A DNA stretch of 64,000 nt from an uncultured Rhodopila sp. (lineage in GTDB: Bacteria; Pseudomonadota; Alphaproteobacteria; Acetobacterales; Acetobacteraceae): positions 1-64,000 of the forward strand of contig NZ_CAJATU010000192.1 in the NCBI RefSeq assembly GCF_903944925.1, read 5' to 3'. Below the pieces are notes generated by a model. The model was not told where the DNA came from and did no database searches. It saw nothing but the letters and a program-made list of their open reading frames with translations. Positions 51,318-59,703 of this stretch are shown piece after piece. The position numbers were made by a program, and so were the translations under genes. How positions within the stretch are numbered: position 1 is the stretch's first letter; the number at the start of each line of letters is the position of its first letter.

Positions 51318-53186
51318 CTACCGTCCCGCCAGGCACCGGTTCGCCCGTGCCGCCGCCTGTTGGGCCGGGGGCAATCCGCCCAATTCGTCGCCGCTGAACA
51401 GGTGATCCCGCGCGGAGGACTTGCCCGCCGGCAGCACGCGGGGATGGTCCAGCGGGCCGCTGATAGTGATCGGGATATCCAGCGCGAAGAAATCCGTAGT
51501 CGATGACAGGCTGCCGACCGTCAGGTCCAGCCATTTCTTTTGCAAATCGAAACTGCCGACGCCGGCCAGCGTCCCGTCGCTGGTCCGGATGCGCAACGGC
51601 CGCAAGCGTCCCGCCAGCCCGTTCATGTCCACCACAGCCAGCAGGCAACTGATGCCGGATGCACCCGTCGGCTTGCGGAACAGTCGCCGCGCGTTCAGCG
51701 AGATCATTTCGACAATATTGGTATCCAGCGACCCGCTCGTCATCGTCACCAACGCGGTGGTGCGCGCGCCGCGCATCGTGCGCACGAGGTCGTCGCCCGA
51801 CATGGTCGAGACCGCCTGCGCCGTGAAGCCGCCGCCGATGGGCACCTGGCTGACACCAACGGATCGCAGCAGCGTCCGCAGCTCGCCGCCGGACAAATCG
51901 GCCGTCACATCAACCCGGGTAACCGGCCCCTTTTGCTCGGCAGCACCCGAAACGACGGCGCGCGTCCCGGCATAGAGCAGCGACAGGTTGTCCAACGATA
52001 CCTTCTTCGGGACGATCCTGGCCCGCAGCGCGACGTCGCTGGCATTGAAACGGCCGTAGATCAGTTGTTTCACATCGACGGCCGCATCCAGCAGCGTCAG
52101 GGGCTTGTCCTCGACGTAGAGAGGAATACTCGCGGACCGGACGTTGCGCGGAGCCTTGGTGCCCTTCTGCCGCTTCGCTCCGGCATCGGTCAGCAGGTTC
52201 AGGTCGAGGCGATCGAACACCGCTGAAAACTTGACGTCATCAGCCTGCCCGTGCGGGCCTTCCTTCATATGGCCGGACAGGGTGAAGGCGTCCTCATCGA
52301 TCAGCCCGTTGCCATCCGGCAGGTCCCAGTCGTCACCGGTCTTGGTCAGCGTGGCCGCCAGGGAGACCGGGAGGTTGGCGTCGATGCTGAAGCCGATGGC
52401 ATCCTGCAGGTCGCTCAGGAAGGGCACGTTCAGGTAAACCGGCCCCGTCACCCCGTCGAAGTTCAGCGGATCGGTCATCGTGCCCTTGAACTCCGCCACC
52501 GCGTCGCCGGACTTGATTTGCACGCTCGCCCCGAACGGCTGAGGCACAAGGCGGAGGCGGTCGAACGACTGGAACTTGCCCTCCACATGCATCGGCGTGC
52601 CGTTGTAGCTGCCATCCGCGACCACCCCGATGGGCTGGTCGCGCGCCGGCGTGTGCATGGCGAAGGAGGCGGCTTTGGCATCCAGAATTGCGCCGCTGGA
52701 GGTCCGGAAGGTGAAGGCGAAGTCGTGCACCGCGGCCTCCAGCACGGTCGGGAAGGCCGCCAGATCGGGGGGTGACGCCGGCTTGGGGCTGGGCGGTCCG
52801 AACTTCCAGTTCGCCGCATCTCCCGCGACACGCTCCAGCAGCATGGTCACGCCCTCAACCGTCACGGAGCGGACGACCAGCGGACCGGACAGGATGGATT
52901 GCGCCTCCACCACCGCATCCAGTTGGCGCAAGCCGAGCATCACCGGGCCGCTGCCGCCTTCGAGATTGTCGACGCGCAGGTCGCGCAGCAGCACCGTCAC
53001 CCCGCCGTTCCACCCGACCCGCACTTCACCCACGCCGACGGGGCGGTGCAGCCTGGCGGAGGCGAGGCGGCCGGCGACCGGGCCGAGGTTGGCATGCAGC
53101 GCCCAAATCAGCGAACCGCCGGCGGCGAAGACGATCAGTGCCAGCAGGATGGCGGCGGCAACTGCGATCCGGCGGCGGGTGCTCAA
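51318..53186 (-). CDS. AsmA-family protein
   Basis: 622 residues. One N-terminal membrane helix (IAVAAAILLALIVFAAGGSLIWAL) is followed by a long repetitive beta-rich region (VTVLLRDLRVDNLEGG, LVVRSVTVEGVTMLLERV) and a C-terminal AsmA-2-type segment (ALVTMTSGSLDTNIVEMISL and GTLAGVGSFDLQKKWLDL). AsmA-like proteins are thought to move phospholipids between inner and outer membrane. It lies 30 bases downstream of the SHOCT gene on the same strand. Confidence 0.85.
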   Translation of the reverse strand: MSTRRRIAVAAAILLALIVFAAGGSLIWALHANLGPVAGRLASARLHRPVGVGEVRVGWNGGVTVLLRDLRVDNLEGGSGPVMLGLRQLDAVVEAQSILSGPLVVRSVTVEGVTMLLERVAGDAANWKFGPPSPKPASPPDLAAFPTVLEAAVHDFAFTFRTSSGAILDAKAASFAMHTPARDQPIGVVADGSYNGTPMHVEGKFQSFDRLRLVPQPFGASVQIKSGDAVAEFKGTMTDPLNFDGVTGPVYLNVPFLSDLQDAIGFSIDANLPVSLAATLTKTGDDWDLPDGNGLIDEDAFTLSGHMKEGPHGQADDVKFSAVFDRLDLNLLTDAGAKRQKGTKAPRNVRSASIPLYVEDKPLTLLDAAVDVKQLIYGRFNASDVALRARIVPKKVSLDNLSLLYAGTRAVVSGAAEQKGPVTRVDVTADLSGGELRTLLRSVGVSQVPIGGGFTAQAVSTMSGDDLVRTMRGARTTALVTMTSGSLDTNIVEMISLNARRLFRKPTGASGISCLLAVVDMNGLAGRLRPLRIRTSDGTLAGVGSFDLQKKWLDLTVGSLSSTTDFFALDIPITISGPLDHPRVLPAGKSSARDHLFSGDELGGLPPAQQAAARANRCLAGR

Positions 53187-53216
53187 GGCGGACTCCTATG
53201 CCGGCGTATATCCGGG

Positions 53217-54026
53217 TTACAGCCTGCTGAGCAGTTCCGCCTTCTTGGTGTTGAACTCGGCATCGCTGAGGATGCCGCGATTGTGCAGGGCCGCCAGCTT
53301 CTCGATCGCGGCGAACACGTCGCCGCCGGGTGCGGAATTATCCGGCGGCGCGGCGAACGGCGGCAAGGGCTGAGACCGCACGCCGTTCACCGAAATGACG
53401 GGCAGGGAAGCCACATCCACCACACCGTATTGGCTCGTGAAGGTGAACGACCCGCCATAGGATTGCTGCTGGCCGAACCCGCCGATGGCGTGGTCCAGCG
53501 TGTCGTAGATCGTCACCGTCCCGTTCAGGTCGATCGCCAGTCGCCGCGCCTGGGCGAAATAGGCATAACGGACGTTGTTCTGCGCGCCGGTGCTGTTCGG
53601 CCAGCTCAGTTCGTCGCCCCACCAGTTCCCGGAGGCGCCGGTGTTCGGCGGCGGGATGAACAGGCTGTTCGGGCCGGACGGTCCGCCGCCGGTCTGCTGG
53701 TGCTGCTGGCTGTAGCCGCCCTGGCTCTGCGACTGGAAGCTGCCGTCCCGGGTCAGGTTCGGCTGGTTGGCGACGATGGCGGACAGGTCGCTGCACAGCG
53801 CATCGACGCGGCCTTTCAGATACCCGTTGAACATGTCGCCGATCATGGTCATGCCGCCGCGCATCCATTGGCCGGAGCCGCCGAACTCGGGATGGCTGAA
53901 CTGTGCCATGCCGCCATTGCCGTTGATCACGGCGTCCAGCATCGTCGCCACCGCATCGAAGCTGAAGCCATGGCGCTGGGCGAGGTCGTTGACCACTTGC
54001 TCGCCGGCGGGTGAGAGCTGTCGCAT
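53217..54026 (-). CDS. SHOCT-domain protein with Gln/Gly-rich middle
   Basis: 269 residues. The N terminus (GEQVVNDLAQRHGFSFDAVATML) and a Gln/Ser/Gly-rich segment (residues 100-125) lead to a DUF-like middle and a C-terminal SHOCT domain (IEKLAALHNRGILSDAEFNTKKAELL). SHOCT domains are short oligomerisation modules. AGGAAACAGCC precedes the ATG. The function is unknown; it is probably co-transcribed with the AsmA gene. Confidence 0.75.
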   Translation of the reverse strand: MRQLSPAGEQVVNDLAQRHGFSFDAVATMLDAVINGNGGMAQFSHPEFGGSGQWMRGGMTMIGDMFNGYLKGRVDALCSDLSAIVANQPNLTRDGSFQSQSQGGYSQQHQQTGGGPSGPNSLFIPPPNTGASGNWWGDELSWPNSTGAQNNVRYAYFAQARRLAIDLNGTVTIYDTLDHAIGGFGQQQSYGGSFTFTSQYGVVDVASLPVISVNGVRSQPLPPFAAPPDNSAPGGDVFAAIEKLAALHNRGILSDAEFNTKKAELLSRL

Positions 54027-54114
54027 GGGGCTGTTTCCTGAGTGTGCATGGCGATTACGCGCGGCCGCCGGGGCGGTCAACCGGGTGAACTGTTGCCTGA
54101 TCCGCAGCGTTTGT

Positions 54115-54136
54115 CTATATAACAATCATTATATAG
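54115..54136. promoter_or_regulatory. Palindromic operator/promoter of the AbrB-Doc module
   Basis: CTATATAA-CAATCA-TTATATAG is a perfect 8-bp inverted repeat ending 14 bases before the antitoxin ATG, in an AT-rich island within GC-rich DNA. It probably combines a -10-like element with the autoregulatory operator. Inferred from symmetry and position. Confidence 0.6.
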
Positions 54137-54150
54137 CTCGGAGCCGCACG

Positions 54151-54378
54151 ATGATGGCGTTCAAAGTGACTACGGTCGGGTCGTCCGTCGGCTTCATCCT
54201 GCCGAAAGTGGCACAGGAGCGGCTGAAGGTCGCCAAAGGGGACGTCCTGTACCTGACGGAGGCGCCGGACGGCGGATACCGGTTGACCCCGTATTCTCCC
54301 GACTTCGAACGCCAGATGTCCCTGGCGGAGACGATCATGCGCGAGGACCGCGACATTCTGCGCGCATTGGCAAAATGA
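54151..54378 (+). CDS. AbrB/MazE-type antitoxin of a Doc toxin
   Basis: 75 residues. The AbrB-like swapped hairpin fills the N-terminal part (FKVTTVGSSVGFILPKVAQE, LKVAKGDVLYLTE), with a helical C-terminal toxin-binding tail (FERQMSLAETIMREDRDIL). Its stop overlaps the toxin start (ATGA). It is one of two AbrB-type antitoxins in the window, here with a Fic/Doc rather than a PIN partner. Confidence 0.82.
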   Translation: MMAFKVTTVGSSVGFILPKVAQERLKVAKGDVLYLTEAPDGGYRLTPYSPDFERQMSLAETIMREDRDILRALAK

Positions 54379-54761
54379 CCGAGTGGCGCCGGGTCGATCC
54401 GAAGGTCGTTCAGGCGGTGCATGAGGCGCAGCTTGCCGAGCATGGCGGACTGGATGGCGTGCGCGACACGGGGTTGGTTGAATCCGCTCTGGCGCGCCCG
54501 CAGAACCTCGCCGCCTATGGCGATCCCGACGCAGCGGCGCTGGCTGCTGCCTATGCTTACGGACTGGCAAGAAACCACGGCTTTTCCGATGGAAACAAGC
54601 GCACCGCCTGGGTGGTCGCGCGCCTGTTTCTGGCGGATAACGGCTGCGTCCTGCGTTTCGATCCGGCCGAGGCGGTCAATCTGACGGAGTCCCTGGCGGC
54701 CGGAACCCTTGAGGAGGCGGCGGTGGCGGAGTGGTTCCGGTCGCGGCTCGCCGCCGCGTAA
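54375..54761 (+). CDS. doc: Doc-family (death-on-curing) Fic-fold toxin
   Basis: 128 residues. The Fic motif is HGFSDGNKRTAWVVARLFL (HxFxDGNKR), and LDGVRDTGLVESALARPQ is the typical Doc front part. Doc toxins phosphorylate EF-Tu and stop translation. Convergent with the DedA-like gene; their stop codons abut at 54761/54762. Confidence 0.88.
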   Translation: MTEWRRVDPKVVQAVHEAQLAEHGGLDGVRDTGLVESALARPQNLAAYGDPDAAALAAAYAYGLARNHGFSDGNKRTAWVVARLFLADNGCVLRFDPAEAVNLTESLAAGTLEEAAVAEWFRSRLAAA

Positions 54762-55340
54762 TTACAGCAGCTTCAAAGCCAGGAACCCGCCGACAATCCC
54801 GATTGCCAGGGCGCTGGTCACCAGCGTCAACCGGCGCTCGATGAAATCGCGCACGGAATCGCCGCAGAAATGCAGCAGCGTGGCGACAATGAAGAATCGC
54901 GCCCCGCGGGTCACCACGCTCGCCGCCATGAACACCGCGAAATCGAACCGCGCCGCCCCCGCCGCAATCGTCACTATCTTGTAAGGGATCGGCGTCAGCC
55001 CCTTCACCAGGATGATCCACACGCCGTATTTCTGGAACGTCGCCTGGAACGCTGCATAGGCATCGCCATAGCCGTAGACGTTCAGGATTGGCCGGGCAAG
55101 CTGGTCGAACACCGCAAAGCCGATGAAATAGCCCAGCGCGCCGCCGGTCACGCTCGCGAGGGTGCAGATCCCGGCGTATCGCCAAGCCTTCCCTGGCTTC
55201 GCCAGCGCCATCGGCACCAGCAGCGCATCCGGCGGGATGGGAAAGAAACTCGCCTCGGCAAAGGCGATCAACGCCAGCCACCAGGCAGCGTAGCGGGAGG
55301 CGGCGAGCGCCATGACGCGCGAATACAATCGGTGAAGCAT
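54762..55340 (-). CDS. YqaA/DedA-family membrane protein
   Basis: 192 residues with about five hydrophobic segments. Typical SNARE-associated (VTT) motifs are FAEASFFPIPPDALLVPMAL and FQKYGVWIILVKGLTPIPYK (re-entrant loop with the conserved Gly/Pro), followed by GGFLALKLL at the end. Relatives act in membrane lipid transport or envelope homeostasis. The ATG at 55340 was chosen because the extension upstream is unrelated. Confidence 0.82.
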   Translation of the reverse strand: MLHRLYSRVMALAASRYAAWWLALIAFAEASFFPIPPDALLVPMALAKPGKAWRYAGICTLASVTGGALGYFIGFAVFDQLARPILNVYGYGDAYAAFQATFQKYGVWIILVKGLTPIPYKIVTIAAGAARFDFAVFMAASVVTRGARFFIVATLLHFCGDSVRDFIERRLTLVTSALAIGIVGGFLALKLL

Positions 55341-55426
55341 GGCGCCGCGTCTAGCAGCCCGGGCGTCCCTGGTCACGCACGAACAGCCTGCGTATCGTCT
55401 TCGGCAAAACAGGAGGCGCGCCGACA

Positions 55427-57115
55427 ATGCCAACCACCACCGTCGCCCGGTTGCTGGCCGACAGTCTGGAAGCGCATGACGTCGATCAGATCTTCTGCGT
55501 CCCGGGCGAAAGCTATGTCGGCCTGACCAGCGTGCTGACCGAACGCAACACCATCCGCCTGATCGTCTGCCGGCATGAGGGTGGCGCCGGCTTCATGGCG
55601 GTGGCCGACGGGCGGCTGCGCAGCCGGGCAGGGGTCTGCATCGTCTCGCGCGGCCCGGGCCTGTCGAACGCGATGGTGTCGCTGCACTCTGCGTTCCACG
55701 ACGCCACCCCGATGGTGATGCTGGTGGGCCAGGTGGAGCGGGCGGATTTCGGGCGGCTGGCGTTGCAGGAGCAGAACTACTCCCGCCTGCTGTCCGACAT
55801 CACCAAAAGCGTCATCGAGGTGAACCAGCCGGAGCAGGCCTCCGAAGCCATCGCCCGCGCCTTCCATGTGGCGGAGAGCGGCACGCCCGGGCCGGTCGCG
55901 GTGATCCTGCCGGAGGATATATTCGACGCAGAAACCGATGCCGTGCTGAACGCCCCGCGTCCGCGCGTCGTGGCCGGCCCTCGGGGGCAGGACTTGCAGC
56001 GGCTGGCGGAGCTGCTGGCGCGGGCGGAACGGCCGCTGATCCTGGCGGGCGGCGCGCTGCTGGCGGATAGTTTATATGACGGCGAGGTCTATGCTGATTT
56101 GCGGCGTCTGGCGGAGGATTGGGTGCTGCCGATCAGCCCGACCCACCGGCGGCCCCAGTTGTTCGACGCGCGGCATTCCAACTACGGCGGCTACATGGGC
56201 ATCCGCGTGCCTCCCGCGCTTATCGGCGAAATGAAAACGGCCGATTTGATCGTCGCGCTGGGGGAACGGCTGACCGATACGGTTAGCCAGTCCTATACCT
56301 TCCCCGCCGCGCCGCAGCCACAGGTTCCGCTGGTTCATGTCTGGCCCGATCCGAATGAGGTCGGCCGGGTGTGGCGGCCCGACCTCGGGATGCCGTGCGA
56401 TCCTTATGAGGTCGTGAAGGGACTGCTGGCGCTGCAGCCCCCGGCGGATGCGGCGAAGCGGCGCGGCTGGGTTGACGGACTGCATGCGATTCATCTGTCG
56501 CTGCTGGAAAAGACCTGGGATCCCACGGTGGACGGGGTGAATTTCGCCGCCGTGGTCTGCGAGATCGACAAGCATCTGGCCGATGATGCGGTGGTGACCT
56601 CGGATGCGGGCAATTTCGGGTCGTTTCTTCACCGCTATATCCGCTTCAGGCCCGGGCAGGTTTTCCTGTCCTCGGTTGTCGGCGCGATGGGGTCGGGCAT
56701 GCCGATGGCGGTGGCCGGCGCGCTGCGGCGGCCGGGCGTCCAGGTCGTTGCGTTCATGGGCGACGGTGGCGCGCTGATGATGGGCAACGAGATCGCCACC
56801 GCGTGCCAGTATGGTTGCGCGCCTATCGTTGTCATTTCGGACAACGCCATGTATGGCACGATCGGGATGCATTCCTATGTGCGCTATCCGAATCGCAAGT
56901 TCATGCAGGCGACGCGTCTCACCAACCCGGATTTCGCCGCGTGGGGGAGGTCGTTCGGGGCGGAGGGGATCACGATCCGGGAGGAGTCGGAGGTCGCGGA
57001 CGGCATTGCCCGGGCGTTTGCCGTGAAGACGAAGCCGGTGGTGGTGCACTGCCTGACGTCGGCGGTGCAAATGAGCGCGTGGCGGCGGTACAAGGGGGAG
57101 GGGGCGTTGGAGTGA
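55427..57115 (+). CDS. Thiamine-diphosphate-dependent enzyme (acetolactate-synthase-like)
   Basis: 562 residues with the three-domain ThDP fold. The conserved Glu is in VCRHEGGAGFMAVADG, VSRGPGLSNAMVSLH follows, and the ThDP/Mg2+ motif is FMGDGGALMMGNEIATACQ then PIVVISDNAMYGTIG. This places it in the acetolactate synthase/glyoxylate carboligase/benzoylformate decarboxylase superfamily; the substrate cannot be fixed. AGGAGG precedes the ATG. There is no regulatory small subunit (IlvH) nearby, so branched-chain synthesis is less likely than a catabolic role. Confidence 0.88.
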   Translation: MPTTTVARLLADSLEAHDVDQIFCVPGESYVGLTSVLTERNTIRLIVCRHEGGAGFMAVADGRLRSRAGVCIVSRGPGLSNAMVSLHSAFHDATPMVMLVGQVERADFGRLALQEQNYSRLLSDITKSVIEVNQPEQASEAIARAFHVAESGTPGPVAVILPEDIFDAETDAVLNAPRPRVVAGPRGQDLQRLAELLARAERPLILAGGALLADSLYDGEVYADLRRLAEDWVLPISPTHRRPQLFDARHSNYGGYMGIRVPPALIGEMKTADLIVALGERLTDTVSQSYTFPAAPQPQVPLVHVWPDPNEVGRVWRPDLGMPCDPYEVVKGLLALQPPADAAKRRGWVDGLHAIHLSLLEKTWDPTVDGVNFAAVVCEIDKHLADDAVVTSDAGNFGSFLHRYIRFRPGQVFLSSVVGAMGSGMPMAVAGALRRPGVQVVAFMGDGGALMMGNEIATACQYGCAPIVVISDNAMYGTIGMHSYVRYPNRKFMQATRLTNPDFAAWGRSFGAEGITIREESEVADGIARAFAVKTKPVVVHCLTSAVQMSAWRRYKGEGALE

Positions 57116-57140
57116 GACAGGGCGCCGGAACCTGTGCCGA

Positions 57141-57445
57141 TCAGTCGTGTCCGACCAGTTGCGCGGCTTCGGCGGCGAACTCCGTCAGCATCGTCATGAC
57201 TTGTTGCAGGTCTTTGATCTCCGGTCGGGCTTCCTGTTCGTCCTCCAGCCCGGGATACGCCCCAAATGGTGAGCCGTCGTACTGCCTCCAGCGTAACTGC
57301 GAAGTGCGGATAGATTGGCAGCAAACGTTTCACAAGCTTATCCAGATCGTGAGTACGCCGAAACGGCTCGCCGGTCAGGACGAGCCGAGCCTTGACGAGT
57401 TTCTCGGCGGCTTGCTGCAAGTGGTAGGCGGCGGCGCCCTGGCGT
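57141..57445 (-). pseudogene. HEPN-domain protein remnant with frameshift
   Basis: From about 57445 leftward the text reads GAAAYHLQQAAEKLVKARLV, FRRTHDLDKLVKRLL and HFAVTLEAVRRLTIWG, a typical HEPN domain. A one-base shift near 57260 is then needed to continue with AYPGLEDEQEARPEIKDLQ and the stop at 57141. No start codon of its own is seen; it runs out of an overlapping HigA-like fragment. Confidence 0.65.
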
Positions 57446-57593
57446 GATCGGTTTGCAGGCCGATCCAGAATTGCGGTGTCGTCCCGAAAACCCGGGCGAG
57501 CCGAAGCGCGGTGTCGGCCGTCACCGGCTGCTGTTCTCGTACCAGGCCTTCCACCCGAGTCCTGTCCGTCAGGCCCGTCGCCTTGGCCCTGGA
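57375..57593 (-). pseudogene. HigA-type antitoxin fragment
   Basis: In a different frame from the HEPN remnant, the stretch reads AKATGLTDRTRVEGLVREQQ then TADTALRLARVFGTTPQFWI, the helix-turn-helix and recognition helix of HigA antitoxins. The frame opens at 57593 right after a stop and lacks the N-terminal helix. Past about 57440 it runs into the HEPN remnant and is no longer HigA-like. Confidence 0.6.
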
Positions 57594-57740
57594 TCAATCC
57601 GGCAGACGGTAAAGCTTACCACACACACATTGCGTACTGCGCTACGGATGTCGAGATATGCCGCGCGCGGCGCCAGCATGGACTCCCGGGAATCCGCGCG
57701 TATCATGCCGCGAACGCCGTCAGCAGGGAGAGACCACGAG

Positions 57741-58634
57741 ATGAACGACACATCAGTGCTCGCGCCAGCCTTCGACCGCACCAAGGAAGACCTCGGCAAC
57801 ATCGTCGAACTCGGCCATGTCAACGTCCGGGTGCCCGACCAGAGCAGGGCCATCGCCTTCTACCTGATGGGCCTCGGCCTGACCCGTGATCCGTATCTGA
57901 TGACCGGCCTGGAAAACATGTGGGTCAATGTCGGCCGCGGCCAGTTCCACCTGCCGGCCGGGAAGGGCGAGGTCGTCCGCGGCACCACCGCCCTGGTGAT
58001 CCCCGACCGGGAAGCCCTGCTGCGCCGCCTGCACAACGCGCAGAAATACCTGACCGGGACGAAGTTCAGCTTCCGCGAAGCCGGCGACGCAGTCGAAACG
58101 ACCTGCCCCTGGGGCAATCGCATCCGTGTCCACACCCCCGACCCGGCGCGGTTCGGCCCGATGCGCCTCGGCATGCCGTATGTCGAGTTCGACATTCCCG
58201 CCGGCACGGATCTGTCCGCCATCACACGGTTCTACGTGGAAATCCTCGGCGGTATCGCCGGGGTCGCCAGCGATGAGCGCGGGTCCTATGCCTGGGCAAG
58301 CACCTCGGCCGAAAGCAAGGTGACGTTCCGTGAAACGACCGCCCCGCTGCCGGACTATGACGGGCACCACATCCAGATCACGCTCGCCGATTTCTCCGGT
58401 CCGCACAGGAAATTGCAGGAGCGCGGGCTGATCAGCGAGGAGAGCGACCAGCATCAATACCGCTTCCTCGACATCGTCGATGTGGACAGCAACAAGCCAC
58501 TGTTCCGGGTCGAGCACGAAACCCGCAGCATGCGCCACCCGATGTTCGGCCGCACCTACATCAACCGCAATCCGGACATGACCAACCGCAACTTCGTTCC
58601 GGGATACGAAGTCGGCCTCTGGGCGCTGAACTGA
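57741..58634 (+). CDS. Two-domain VOC (glyoxalase/extradiol-dioxygenase-like) protein
   Basis: 297 residues with two VOC modules (VELGHVNVRVPDQSRAIAFY at the N terminus, and YVEFDIPAGTDLSAITRFYV in the second half). FYLMGLGLTRDPY and GHHIQITLADFSGPHRKLQE are typical of the catechol 2,3-dioxygenase-like subgroup. The metal ligands of true dioxygenases are only partly evident, so the reaction is uncertain. One base separates the stop from the next gene, so the pair is an operon. Confidence 0.78.
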   Translation: MNDTSVLAPAFDRTKEDLGNIVELGHVNVRVPDQSRAIAFYLMGLGLTRDPYLMTGLENMWVNVGRGQFHLPAGKGEVVRGTTALVIPDREALLRRLHNAQKYLTGTKFSFREAGDAVETTCPWGNRIRVHTPDPARFGPMRLGMPYVEFDIPAGTDLSAITRFYVEILGGIAGVASDERGSYAWASTSAESKVTFRETTAPLPDYDGHHIQITLADFSGPHRKLQERGLISEESDQHQYRFLDIVDVDSNKPLFRVEHETRSMRHPMFGRTYINRNPDMTNRNFVPGYEVGLWALN

Positions 58635-58635
58635 C

Positions 58636-59439
58636 ATGGCGCTGCCGGCCTATCGCGTCGCCGCCTTCAACACGGCGAAAGCGTCGGAGAACAAAATCCA
58701 CGACGACGCTACCGCACAACGGTTCGGCTTCAGGGGCGGATTCGTCGGCGGCGTCAACGTCTACGCCTACATGTCGCACCAGCCGGTGCAGCGTTGGGGC
58801 CGCGCCTGGCTCGAACGCGGCACCGGCGAGGCTCGTTTCGCCAGGCCGGTGTATGAGGGCGACATCGCCGAGGTCTCGGCCATCGAGGACGCTGCGGGTC
58901 TGGCGCTGAGCGTGCACAGCCAGGGCGTGCTGTGCGCGACCGGCCGGGCGGAGATGCCGGTGGCCGCGGAACCCGCCCCGTCGCTCGATGATTACCGGCA
59001 GGTGCCGGCGCGGGCGGAGCGCGTTGCGGCTGATGAAAAGTCCCTGGCTGCCGGCGACTGGCTGGGCATGGTTCCGCTGACGGTGACTGCGGCGCATCAT
59101 GCGCAGGACCTGGCGGATCTGCGGGAAGCTGATCCGATATATCTGCGGGAGGGCATCTTGCATCCCGGAACGATCTTGCGGTGCTGCAACTGGGTGCTGA
59201 CCCACAACGTTATTTTGCCGGCATGGATCCATATGGGCAGTACGGTGCGCAACCTCGGCCTCGCCCGGGTAGGCGATACGCTGAACGTGCGGGCGCGGGT
59301 CATCCGGAACTATGAGCACAAGGGCCACAAATGGGTGGAGCTCGACGTGCTGGTGGTTGGCAATGAAACCACGCCGGTGGTGCGGGCGGCGCACACGGCG
59401 ATCTATCGCCCCCGGCAGGTGGATGACGTGCGCAGTTAG
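58636..59439 (+). CDS. MaoC-like hotdog-fold protein
   Basis: 267 residues with double hotdog character. FNTAKASENKIHDDATAQRF then GFRGGFVGGVNVYAYM is the first half (hydratase-type helix with acidic and His residues), and GDTLNVRARVIRNYEHKGHK then WVELDVLV the second. It probably acts on a CoA-linked substrate as hydratase or thioesterase. Co-transcribed with the VOC gene; the shared pathway is unknown. Confidence 0.72.
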   Translation: MALPAYRVAAFNTAKASENKIHDDATAQRFGFRGGFVGGVNVYAYMSHQPVQRWGRAWLERGTGEARFARPVYEGDIAEVSAIEDAAGLALSVHSQGVLCATGRAEMPVAAEPAPSLDDYRQVPARAERVAADEKSLAAGDWLGMVPLTVTAAHHAQDLADLREADPIYLREGILHPGTILRCCNWVLTHNVILPAWIHMGSTVRNLGLARVGDTLNVRARVIRNYEHKGHKWVELDVLVVGNETTPVVRAAHTAIYRPRQVDDVRS

Positions 59440-59587
59440 AGTTAACGTATCCCGGTTCCTGGAGCGCAACGCCGACCCGTCCCGTCATGCCGACGCAGGC
59501 GGACCATGACGCAGAGTGGTCAGTCGCCGCAATGCCCGAAAAACAGGCGGCACCCGGCGGGACGTCCTGCCGCAAAAACCAGCGGTT

Positions 59588-59606
59588 TTGCATCCGCGGC
59601 GTGCAA
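59588..59606 (+). promoter_or_regulatory. NtrC-like binding site upstream of amt
   Basis: TTGCATCCGCGGCGTGCAA is an inverted repeat that fits the NtrC half-site pattern GCAC-N7-GTGC with a single mismatch. It lies about 60 bases upstream of the sigma-54 promoter, a suitable distance for an enhancer-binding activator. Confidence 0.55.
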
Positions 59607-59657
59607 CCCGTGCCGCCCAATTATGCGGCATCGCGGCGGTCCACACCGCTCGCAAGG

Positions 59658-59673
59658 TTGGCACGTTTCTTGA
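59658..59673 (+). promoter_or_regulatory. Sigma-54 (RpoN) promoter of the ammonium transporter
   Basis: TTGGCACG-TTTC-TTGA has the -24 (TGGCAC) and -12 (TTGC-like, here TTGA) elements at the right spacing, thirty bases before the amt ATG. Only the last -12 base deviates. With the NtrC-like site upstream it indicates induction under nitrogen limitation. Confidence 0.78.
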
Positions 59674-59703
59674 CTGGCATGGTTTCAGACCAGGAGACTA
59701 ACC

